Assembly (NCBI RefSeq): GCF_017744675.1
Contig: NZ_JAGIAV010000001.1
Location: forward strand, 374,498-438,497
DNA length: 64,000 bases
Reading direction: 5' to 3'
Source: Flavobacterium sp.
Lineage (GTDB): Bacteria; Bacteroidota; Bacteroidia; Flavobacteriales; Flavobacteriaceae
In this document: positions 52,112-59,802 of the stretch, one piece after another
Position numbering within the stretch: position 1 is the first letter of the stretch
Layout: each line of letters opens with the position of its first letter
Translations under genes and position numbers: made by a program
Notes under the pieces: generated by a model
The model's input: only the letters and a program-made list of their open reading frames with translations
What the model was told of the DNA's origin: nothing
Databases searched by the model: none

Positions 52112-55100
52112 ATGGGAGAATTTTTCGTCCGAAGACCGATTGTTGCCATTGTAATTAGTATTATTATTGTGATACTTGGATTACTGGCACTACAAAAAAC
52201 ACCTATTTCACAATATCCGGATATTAATCCGCCCGTTGTAAAAATTACTACTTCATTTACTGGAGCAAATGCACTCAACGTAGAACAAGCCGTTGCAACT
52301 CCTATTGAGCAAAAAGTAAATGGTGTTGAAAATATGCTATACATGAAATCGATCAATACTTCTGATGGTGCCTGTACCATAGAAGTTACTTTCGATGTGG
52401 GAACCAATTTGGACAACGCCAATATGCTAACCCAAAACAGACAAAACCAATCTGCTCCATTTATGCCTTCGAGTGTAAAACAGCAAGGGGTTGTGGTAAA
52501 AAAATCTTTATCGTTCCCGATGATGCTTTTTACAGTTACGTCTACGAATCCGAAATATGATGCTAAATTCTTAAATAACTACGCCAGTATTAATATCGTA
52601 GATCAATTGGCTCGTATAAAAGGAGTTGGAGAGGTAACTCTATTTGGAGGAAGTGATTACTCGATGCGTATATGGCTAAAAGCAGATATGATGAGTAAAC
52701 TCGGTGTAACAGTTGATGATGTCAAAAATGCATTGAATGCTCAAAACATGATTAGTCCTGGAGGTAAATTTGGAGCTGAACCAGCACCTCCTAATACGGA
52801 ATTCACTTACGGAGTTACGCTTCAAGACCGATTAGTAACCGAAAAAGAATTCGGAAACATTGTGGTTCGAAGTAAAGAAGATGGTGCTCAGGTACTATTG
52901 GCTGATATTGCCCGTATCGAATTAGGAACGGAGAACTACAGTTCATCAGCCAGAAGAAACAGTTCGCCAAGTGCGGTTGTAGCTATTTACCAAATGCCTG
53001 GAAGTAATGCTCTTGATGTAGCAGAAACCGCAAAAAACACTATGAAACAATTGGCTGAGAAATTCCCTCAAGATATAGTCTACCAAGAATCTCTCGATAC
53101 CACTCTAGCCATTACTGCTGGAGTTGATGATATTGTTCATACGCTTTTTGAAGCTATTATTCTCGTAATTTTAGTAGTGTTTATATTTCTGCAAAACTGG
53201 CGTGCTACTTTAATCCCATTAATTACAGTTCCCGTTTCATTGGTTGGTACCATAGCAGTTTTCCCGATGTTAGGCTTTTCAATTAATACCCTTTCTCTTT
53301 TAGGATTAGTATTGGCAATTGGTATTGTGGTCGATGATGCAATTGTGGTTGTTGAAGCTGTAATACATCACATTGAACATGGGAAAAATCCTCGTGAAGC
53401 AACAATCCAGGCCATGAAAGAAGTTTCTGGACCTGTAATTGCCATTGCATTAATTCTGTGTGCTGTTTTTATTCCGGTTGCGATGACTCCCGGAATTACG
53501 GGACGTTTTTACCAGCAGTTTGCCATAACCATTGCCGTCTCGGTGGCTTTTTCGGCATTTAGTGCCTTATCTTTAAGTCCCGCGCTTTGTGCCATGCTCT
53601 TGAAACCAACAAAACCTCTTGATCAGCAAAAAGGTTGGCTTGCCAAATTCTTTTCTTGGTTCAATAGAGTTTTCGAAAATGTAACAGGAAAATATATCGG
53701 CGGAGCTACATTTTTTGCTAAAAAAGCTCTGCGCATTATTGTTTTATTAGCGGTTATACTTGTGTCAATTGTACTTTTAGGCAAAAAAATTCCGCTAGGA
53801 TTTATTCCAGAAGAAGATCAGGGTTATGTCTTAGTAAATATTGCTTTGCCGCCTGCATCGTCGTTACAGCGTACAGATGAAATATCTAAAAAGGTTGATA
53901 GTTTCCTTAAAGAAGAAAAATCTATTCTTTCTTATACCACGATCAACGGATTTAGTATGCTTACCAACTCTTATCAGCCCAACAATGCTTTTATTTTTAT
54001 CTCTTTAAAACCTTGGGAAGAAAGAGCTGAAACAGCTAAACAATTTGTAGACCGATTCAATAAAAAACTGGCCACTCAAATTACAACGGCGACTTGTTTT
54101 TCATTTGGTCCACCCGCAATTCAAGGTTTAGGAGCTTCCGCAGGTTTCAGTTTGATGCTGCAAGACCGAGGAGGAAATACACCTCAATATTTGGCTGAAC
54201 AAACTCAGAACTTTATTGCAGCTGCACAACAGCGACCTGAAATAAAACGAATTTACACTACTTTCAACGCTGGTACTCCACAAATTAAGTTGGATATCGA
54301 CAACGATAAAGCTATGAAATTAGGAATACCTGTTTCTAAAGTCACCGAAGCACTCGGAGCATTTTTGGGAGGAAGTTATGTAAATGACTTTAACCGTTTC
54401 GGACGCCAATACAAAGTTTATGTGCAAGGAGAAGCCGTTAATCGTGTAAAACCAGAAGATCTTAACATGATTTATGTCAAAAACAATAAAGGTGACATGC
54501 TTCCTGTTTCTACACTAGTTACGGCAACCAAAGTATCTGGTCCCGATTTTACCAATCGTTTAAACTTATTCCGATCTGCTGAGATTGGAGGAAGTCCGAA
54601 CGATGGTTATAGTAGTGCCCAAGCGCTGACAGCCTTAGAAGAAGTGGCCAAACAGACCTTGCCAGCAGATATGAGTTTCGATTACATCAACTTATCGTAT
54701 CAGGAAAAACATTCTCCTGGAGGATCATCTGTATTCATCATGGCATTGGTTTTTGTATTCTTAATCCTAGCCGCACAATACGAAAGCTGGAAATTACCTT
54801 TTAGCGTACTCCTTGGAGCTCCTTTTGCAGTATTTGGAGCGTTTTTAGGGCTTCTTTTGGCAAGATTTGGAAGTGATGCTTATGTCAACAACGTTTTTGC
54901 GCAAATCGGACTCGTTCTGCTCATCGGATTGGTAGCTAAAAATGCCATCCTGATTGTTGAGTTTGCCAAAGAAGAATACGAGAAAGGAAAACCGCTTTAC
55001 GAGTCGGCAATGTATGCGGCGAGACTTCGTTTTCGTCCGATTCTGATGACTGCCTTTGCCTTTATTCTTGGAGTGGTTCCGTTACTAACTGCTACAGGTG

Positions 55101-55285
55101 CAGGATCGCAAGCCCGTATTGTAATGGGAATGGCTGTATTTAGCGGAATGTTAATCGCCACAATATTAGGTGTATTAATAGTTCCTGGTCTATTTGTTAT
55201 GATTGAAAAAATCGGACATAAGAAAGAGGAAACAATCACAACAACAGAAAATAATGTAGAATCAAATACTACAGACCATGAGTAA
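52112..55285 (+). CDS. RND multidrug efflux pump (HAE1 type)
   Basis: A 1057-residue proton-driven inner-membrane pump of the hydrophobe/amphiphile efflux family (AcrB/MexB-like). It starts MGEFFVRRPIVAIVISIIIV (first helix). Two large periplasmic domains each follow a helix. The paired aspartates of the proton relay lie in GIVVDDAIVVVEAV in the fourth helix. The GxxxxxGxxxxP-type gating loops (PLLTATGAGSQARIVMGMAVFSGML) are near the end. The C-terminus is short and acidic (TTTENNVESNTTDHE). It overlaps the outer-membrane channel gene by eight bases. No local regulator gene is next to the operon. Confidence 0.95.
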   Translation: MGEFFVRRPIVAIVISIIIVILGLLALQKTPISQYPDINPPVVKITTSFTGANALNVEQAVATPIEQKVNGVENMLYMKSINTSDGACTIEVTFDVGTNLDNANMLTQNRQNQSAPFMPSSVKQQGVVVKKSLSFPMMLFTVTSTNPKYDAKFLNNYASINIVDQLARIKGVGEVTLFGGSDYSMRIWLKADMMSKLGVTVDDVKNALNAQNMISPGGKFGAEPAPPNTEFTYGVTLQDRLVTEKEFGNIVVRSKEDGAQVLLADIARIELGTENYSSSARRNSSPSAVVAIYQMPGSNALDVAETAKNTMKQLAEKFPQDIVYQESLDTTLAITAGVDDIVHTLFEAIILVILVVFIFLQNWRATLIPLITVPVSLVGTIAVFPMLGFSINTLSLLGLVLAIGIVVDDAIVVVEAVIHHIEHGKNPREATIQAMKEVSGPVIAIALILCAVFIPVAMTPGITGRFYQQFAITIAVSVAFSAFSALSLSPALCAMLLKPTKPLDQQKGWLAKFFSWFNRVFENVTGKYIGGATFFAKKALRIIVLLAVILVSIVLLGKKIPLGFIPEEDQGYVLVNIALPPASSLQRTDEISKKVDSFLKEEKSILSYTTINGFSMLTNSYQPNNAFIFISLKPWEERAETAKQFVDRFNKKLATQITTATCFSFGPPAIQGLGASAGFSLMLQDRGGNTPQYLAEQTQNFIAAAQQRPEIKRIYTTFNAGTPQIKLDIDNDKAMKLGIPVSKVTEALGAFLGGSYVNDFNRFGRQYKVYVQGEAVNRVKPEDLNMIYVKNNKGDMLPVSTLVTATKVSGPDFTNRLNLFRSAEIGGSPNDGYSSAQALTALEEVAKQTLPADMSFDYINLSYQEKHSPGGSSVFIMALVFVFLILAAQYESWKLPFSVLLGAPFAVFGAFLGLLLARFGSDAYVNNVFAQIGLVLLIGLVAKNAILIVEFAKEEYEKGKPLYESAMYAARLRFRPILMTAFAFILGVVPLLTATGAGSQARIVMGMAVFSGMLIATILGVLIVPGLFVMIEKIGHKKEETITTTENNVESNTTDHE

Positions 55286-56642
55286 GAAATATAAAATAAT
55301 CGTTATTATATTGGTTATTTCCTTATTTCCAGCCGGATGTATGGTAGGACCAAAATATAAAAAACCCGAGCAGCTAAAATCAGAGTCTTATATAAACGAA
55401 AGAAATTTAGACAGTCTCGCTTCGGTAACCAACGTAAAATGGTTTGATCTGTTTAATGATGATGTTTTGAAAGATCTGATAACAAAAGGACTTCAGAATA
55501 ACTATGATCTTAAAATTGCAGTTTCAAGAATCGATCAGCTTCGTGCGGAGTTGGGTTATGCTAAAGCCGATTTATTTCCAAGTTTCCAATATGGAGCAAC
55601 TATAAACAGCAATGAGAAATATATTACTCCATCTACAGCTGGAGCCAGTATGTCTTGGGAGCTCGATTTCTGGGGAAAATTTCGTCATGAAAACAATGCG
55701 GTAAAAGACGAACTTCTTGCTACAGAAGAAGCTCGTAAAGTAGTATTATCAGACATTGTTGCTAATATTGCCACAGCCTATTTCCAGATGCGAAATTTTG
55801 ATGATCAGCTTGAAATAACCAAGCACACTCTTGAAACTAGAGAGAAATACTATCAAATCATAAGTGAAAGATTTGCAAAAGGCTACATCTCTGAAGTCGA
55901 CAAAGCACAGATTGAACAGCAGGTTGCCATTGCCGAAGCCGCAATTCCGAACATTCAAAGACAGATAACGTATTATGAAAATGCAATTGCATTGCTTACT
56001 GGACAGCTTCCTTCTCAAATTCCTAGAGGAAAAAGCAATACAGAACTGCAGATCGTTAGTCAAATCCCGCTGTCAATTCCGTCTGCCTTATTAGAAAATA
56101 GACCAGACGTAAAAGCTGCCGAATTAAGATATGCAGCGGCAAATGAAAGAATTGGCGTTGCTCAAGCGATGCGTTTTCCTTCTATTAATTTGGCGGCCAT
56201 TGCCGGATTTGCCAGTGCTGATTTAAGCAATCTATTTCTAGGCAGTTCTTATATGCAAAATGCTTCTGGCGGAATTGCAGGTCCTATTTTTGCATTCGGA
56301 AAAAACAAAAGAAGAGTTGAAATCAACAGACAACAGGCAGAACAATTCAAATTCCTTTATCAAAAAACCTATATTGGAGCTGTTTCTGAAGTAGAACAAT
56401 CCATACAAAATGTGAGAACATACCAAGAAGAATGGAAAGCTCGCAATAGACAAGTTCAAGCGGCTTTGATCAATTACAAACTATCTCACGAAAGATATGA
56501 CAGCGGTTACGTTTCTTACTTAGAAGTTTTAGATGTAGAAACCAACCTCTTTAATGCCCAATTAAGCCTATCTCAATTATCAGAGAGACAATTAAGCTCG
56601 ATGATCGAATTGTATAAAGCACTTGGCGGGGGATGGAATTAA
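55278..56642 (+). CDS. RND efflux outer-membrane channel (NodT/OprM type)
   Basis: A 454-residue outer-membrane lipoprotein of the TolC/NodT family that completes the efflux pump. The lipobox is FPAGC with Cys21. Family stretches are VKWFDLFNDDVLKDLITKGLQNNYDLKIA, the first coiled-coil pairs (FQMRNFDDQLEITKHTLETREKYYQIISERFAKGYISEVDKAQIEQQVA), RPDVKAAELRYAAANERIGVAQAMRFPSI, and the second half ending ERQLSSMIELYKALGGGW. It starts inside the end of the pump gene and is followed by the composite terminator at 56.7 kb. Confidence 0.93.
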   Translation: MSKKYKIIVIILVISLFPAGCMVGPKYKKPEQLKSESYINERNLDSLASVTNVKWFDLFNDDVLKDLITKGLQNNYDLKIAVSRIDQLRAELGYAKADLFPSFQYGATINSNEKYITPSTAGASMSWELDFWGKFRHENNAVKDELLATEEARKVVLSDIVANIATAYFQMRNFDDQLEITKHTLETREKYYQIISERFAKGYISEVDKAQIEQQVAIAEAAIPNIQRQITYYENAIALLTGQLPSQIPRGKSNTELQIVSQIPLSIPSALLENRPDVKAAELRYAAANERIGVAQAMRFPSINLAAIAGFASADLSNLFLGSSYMQNASGGIAGPIFAFGKNKRRVEINRQQAEQFKFLYQKTYIGAVSEVEQSIQNVRTYQEEWKARNRQVQAALINYKLSHERYDSGYVSYLEVLDVETNLFNAQLSLSQLSERQLSSMIELYKALGGGWN

Positions 56643-56649
56643 TTTTTTG

Positions 56650-56778
56650 AGTTACAAAGGGACAAAGTCTCAAAGAGACAAAGTTTTCTCACTGTAAAAT
56701 AAAAAAGCACTATTTTTAAATAGTGCTTTTTTTATGCTTTATATCTCTGTCTCTTTGTTACTTTGTTACTCTGAGACT
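56650..56778. repeat. 'acaaag' word arms around a bidirectional terminator
   Basis: The left block 56650-56684 (gttacaaagggacaaag, ctcaaagagacaaag) and the right block 56744-56778 (ctgtctctttgttactttg, ttactctgagac) are imperfect inverse copies. They enclose the terminator at 56701-56732. The central stem gcactat/atagtgc is the same as in the unit at 18010-18113, and both units lie between convergent genes. Confidence 0.8.
56701..56732. terminator. Bidirectional terminator of the RND operon and the bacilliredoxin gene
   Basis: Palindrome aaaaaagcactat / atagtgcttttttt with a T-rich centre. Confidence 0.85.
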
Positions 56779-56784
56779 TAGGAA

Positions 56785-57195
56785 TTAACAAAACTCGTTA
56801 AACGCATCTTGTAAATTCTCAGCGATTAATTCAGCTGGACGTCCTTCAATGTGGTGACGCTCTAACATGTGAACCAATTCTCCGTTTTTAAACAAAGCCA
56901 TAGATGGCGATGATGGAGGAAATGGAAACATGTGTTGTCTTGCAGCATCAACAGCTTCTTTGTCAACTCCTGCAAAAACAGTAATTAAATGATCTGGTTT
57001 TTTAGCATTATCCAAACTCATTTTTGCTCCTGGACGTGCATTTCTTGCAGCGCATCCGCAAACAGAGTTTACAACAACTAAAGTGGTACCTTCAGCTTTG
57101 ATAGCATTATCTACAGCTTCAGCACTATGTAAATCTTGAAAACCAGCAGCTGTTAATTCAGCCTCCATTGGTTTTACCATTTCTAGTGGATACAT
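56785..57195 (-). CDS. BrxA/BrxB-family bacilliredoxin
   Basis: A 136-residue thioredoxin-fold protein of the YphP/YqiW family. The active site is the Cys-Gly-Cys motif, with Cys46 and Cys48 in [75 protein letters not shown] follows in family order. In Firmicutes these remove bacillithiol from proteins; Bacteroidota homologues suggest similar thiol repair. A possible minus-strand -7 box (TAACTTTG) lies at 57228-57235. Single gene. Confidence 0.92.
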   Translation of the reverse strand: MYPLEMVKPMEAELTAAGFQDLHSAEAVDNAIKAEGTTLVVVNSVCGCAARNARPGAKMSLDNAKKPDHLITVFAGVDKEAVDAARQHMFPFPPSSPSMALFKNGELVHMLERHHIEGRPAELIAENLQDAFNEFC

Positions 57196-57324
57196 ATTCT
57201 TTTATTTTAAATTGTACTTTTTGAACTGCAAAGTTACAAAGTTTACTCGCAACTAGTTACTTTCAAGTATAAAGTTTTGTTATAGTTAGATATTAAATTT
57301 TATATGAAAATGTATTAAGAAGTC

Positions 57325-57783
57325 TTACTCATTTTTTTGAGCACTATTTAAGCTCTCTTGTTTTGTCATTTTATGGGGAAATTGATAATTGTATTGCTTC
57401 AAATGGCTATTCCTTCCTCGTGCTCTCTGACTCGTTGTCAAAACTGTTCGTTTTTTATCTTCAGAAATTTCAATCGTAGAAAGATAGCTTTTCAAATATT
57501 TTTTTAAAATTTTAATCGTCTTTAGCTCAATAGAATAAATTGTCTTCTTCCCTTCATATCGTACAGTAACCAAACTTGCTTTTTTTAATTCTAAGAGATG
57601 TTTTGATATTGTAGATTGTGCCAAAGGAATCAATTCAACAATTTCGCCACAAGTCCTTTTATCTCTTTTCCAAAGAAGGGTCATAATCTGAACTCTAGTA
57701 GGATGACCAAGTGCTTTACAGATTTCACTTACTGCTTCTATTTCCGCATCAAATTTTAAGTCAGAGTCCATTTCATAATTCAT
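57325..57783 (-). CDS. ArsR-type winged-helix regulator with a basic C-terminal tail
   Basis: A 152-residue DNA-binding protein. The winged helix covers about residues 15-90 (ICKALGHPTRVQIMTLLWKRDKRTCGEIVELIPLAQSTISKHLLELKKASLVTVRYEGKKTIYSI). The ELCVCDL-type metal site of ArsR/SmtB is missing, so it probably senses something other than a metal. About 50 residues after the fold are basic and polar (TTSQRARGRNSHLKQYNYQFPHK), uncommon in the family. The frame extends to TTG 57825, but a TAAATTTG box at 57851-57858 and the ATG at 57783 fit better. Target genes unknown. Confidence 0.8.
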   Translation of the reverse strand: MNYEMDSDLKFDAEIEAVSEICKALGHPTRVQIMTLLWKRDKRTCGEIVELIPLAQSTISKHLLELKKASLVTVRYEGKKTIYSIELKTIKILKKYLKSYLSTIEISEDKKRTVLTTSQRARGRNSHLKQYNYQFPHKMTKQESLNSAQKNE

Positions 57784-57996
57784 TATCGTTACTACGCGAT
57801 TATTCTTTTTCAGTGATTCTTTCAAAATCTAAAATCTAGTTTTGATCCCGCAAATTTAAATGCTATTAGTTAAGCGATACTGTCTCAAAAAGTTATTATA
57901 ACAAGAAAATAAGCCATTTTATTAACAAACAGTCTAATGTTTTTAGGACATCAACTATTTTTGGCGATTTGAAAGAAAAAGAGGTGCAAAGCCAAA

Positions 57997-59157
57997 TTAC
58001 TTAAGTAAAACCCTAATCAAAGACTTTATAAAAGGTAGTTTAGGACATTTCAAAATCACTTTTAAATCTTCCACCCAACTCGTTTCTTCATCCAAAAATT
58101 TGAAAATCAATTCTGGATTTCCTTTTTTGAATAGTGATGAAAAAATAGAACTTCCCAATTCGTTGTGTCGATGTAGAATATCCAAAAGCAGTAAGTCGTA
58201 AAACCAAAACCTAGATTTTTTATGAAAGTTCTTCATTTCAAAATTTTCTTGTTGAATGAAACTTACCAAGTGGGAAGATTTTTTATCTGAGCTTTTAAAG
58301 GTATAACCTGTACTCGCTTTTGTCCAGCCGCCTGCCGTGCCGATATTCAACACACGTTTGGTGTTCTTTTCCCAAAACGGATAACAGGTCATTGGAATAC
58401 TTCCTTGCTCTTTTTCTAAAATCTCACACTGTTCAATTCCGAGATTTCTCAGATAAATTTCAATCTCTTTTTCATACTCTTCTTTTGAAAGGAGTTTTTC
58501 GGAAAACAAAGTATATTCCACCAAAGCTTCTGTTTTTGAAGTCGGTAAAACATACATAAATCTTGTATTTCCTCTTTGTTCTACCGAAAAATCCATAAAA
58601 GTAACTTCCTCTGGATTAAAAGCTTCTTCATTAGTTTTTACAAACCAACCTACAAAATGCTGTTGCAAAACGGGATATTTGTTTTGCCTTTCGGCGAAAG
58701 CCTTAGTATAAATGCTATTGAAAAGATAGTTGCCGGTGTATCGATTTTCTTCTGTCCCAACAAAAACATGCGTTTCGAGTTCGTTAATGTCGGTTACTTT
58801 TTCGTTTAGGAATGTAATATTCGATTGATTTGAAATGGCATCAAAAACAAAATTATAGAAATCTAAACTGTTGATTTTATTGTACGAATACGGTTTAAGA
58901 TCCATATCGCGTTTGAAATTTTCATTGGCAAATAAAGCCGAATTCCATTTTTTTGAAATAACAGAATTCCAAACACTTTGCTCTTTTTCCCAAAAGCACC
59001 AAGTTCTGTCATTGACTTTCTTTGCATCCTGATCTAGAAGTAAAATCGATTTATCGGAGAATTTTCCAGACAAAATCATTTTATAAACCGTCATCAGAGA
59101 TGCGAGGCCAGTTCCTGTAAAAATATAGTCGAAGTGTGGGATTTGCGAAGAATTCAT
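57997..59157 (-). CDS. crtY: Lycopene beta-cyclase
   Basis: A 386-residue flavoprotein that closes the beta rings of lycopene in the carotenoid (zeaxanthin) pathway of yellow flavobacteria. The N-terminal dinucleotide fold is FDYIFTGTGLASLMTVYKMI (about 9-28), followed by ILLLDQDAKKVNDRTWCFWE, a stretch typical of CrtY. Later come the ERQNKYPVLQQHFVGWFVKT and GTAGGWTKASTGYTF motifs. The ATG at 59157 is preferred over the TTG at 59163. Other crt genes are not in the window, so crtY is separate from the main cluster or the cluster is dispersed. Confidence 0.9.
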   Translation of the reverse strand: MNSSQIPHFDYIFTGTGLASLMTVYKMILSGKFSDKSILLLDQDAKKVNDRTWCFWEKEQSVWNSVISKKWNSALFANENFKRDMDLKPYSYNKINSLDFYNFVFDAISNQSNITFLNEKVTDINELETHVFVGTEENRYTGNYLFNSIYTKAFAERQNKYPVLQQHFVGWFVKTNEEAFNPEEVTFMDFSVEQRGNTRFMYVLPTSKTEALVEYTLFSEKLLSKEEYEKEIEIYLRNLGIEQCEILEKEQGSIPMTCYPFWEKNTKRVLNIGTAGGWTKASTGYTFKSSDKKSSHLVSFIQQENFEMKNFHKKSRFWFYDLLLLDILHRHNELGSSIFSSLFKKGNPELIFKFLDEETSWVEDLKVILKCPKLPFIKSLIRVLLK

Positions 59158-59175
59158 TCTCAAAAATAAGAAAAT

Positions 59176-59640
59176 TTACTTTTCCAGATTTTCTAAAAGA
59201 GTTTTAAAATCTTTCATCGCCAAATAATTGTTGTACTGAAAGATGATTTCATTCTTCTCATTCAAAACACATAAAATGGGATAACTGATTTGTTTGTTCA
59301 TCATTCCAAGCTCTAAAGCCAATTCGTGAACGCCAACATTATTTCCCGAAGGCTGGTATTTGAAAGTGTGATTAGCAAACCTAATATCCCGTTTTTCCTC
59401 GGCATTGAAACTGATAAAATAGAAATCAGAGTTTAATTTCTCTATAATTTCCTGATTTGTAAATGTTGTAGCTTTCATTCTCTGGCAAAACTGGCACCAA
59501 TCGGCATGAATAAAGACAATGATTTTTCGTTTTTGAATTTGCTGCAAGCTATCTATTTCCTCAAAAGATCTGCTTTTTAACTGGCAGAATCCTGTTGAAG
59601 TTATTCCGAAGAAAAGAATAAATAGAAATAGCTTTTTCAT
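59176..59640 (-). CDS. Exported thioredoxin-like protein
   Basis: A 154-residue periplasmic thioredoxin-fold protein. The signal peptide MKKLFLFILFFGITSTGFCQ precedes the redox motif WCQFC (Cys49 and Cys52 in IVFIHADWCQFCQRMKATTF). The order of a thioredoxin-fold oxidoreductase continues with QEIIEKLNSDFYFISFNAEEKRDIRFANHTFKYQP, and GVHELALELG is a family insertion. The ATG at 59640 is chosen because it starts the signal peptide; the upstream GTG at 59661 lies within a repeat arm. It lies 18 bases before crtY on the same strand. Confidence 0.85.
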   Translation of the reverse strand: MKKLFLFILFFGITSTGFCQLKSRSFEEIDSLQQIQKRKIIVFIHADWCQFCQRMKATTFTNQEIIEKLNSDFYFISFNAEEKRDIRFANHTFKYQPSGNNVGVHELALELGMMNKQISYPILCVLNEKNEIIFQYNNYLAMKDFKTLLENLEK

Positions 59641-59654
59641 TGTTTTCTGTTTTT

Positions 59655-59794
59655 TAGCCACGAATTCACGAATTATTTGAAAAATTGTCTATAAAGCAAC
59701 ACAACTGAAAGAGAAATTACACGAATTAATCAAAATTAATTCGTATAATTTTATTTGGTTGAATCTCAACAAATAATTCGTGAATTCGTGGCTA
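59655..59794. repeat. Perfect 25-bp inverted repeat with a nested hairpin
   Basis: Left arm 59655-59679 and right arm 59770-59794 are perfectly complementary. Inside, 59714-59729 pairs with 59736-59751 at 15 of 16 positions. The right arm shares 22 identical bases with 5622-5643. The unit lies between the TonB receptor gene and the thioredoxin-like gene, both on the minus strand. Confidence 0.9.
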
Positions 59795-59802
59795 ATATAA
59801 AA

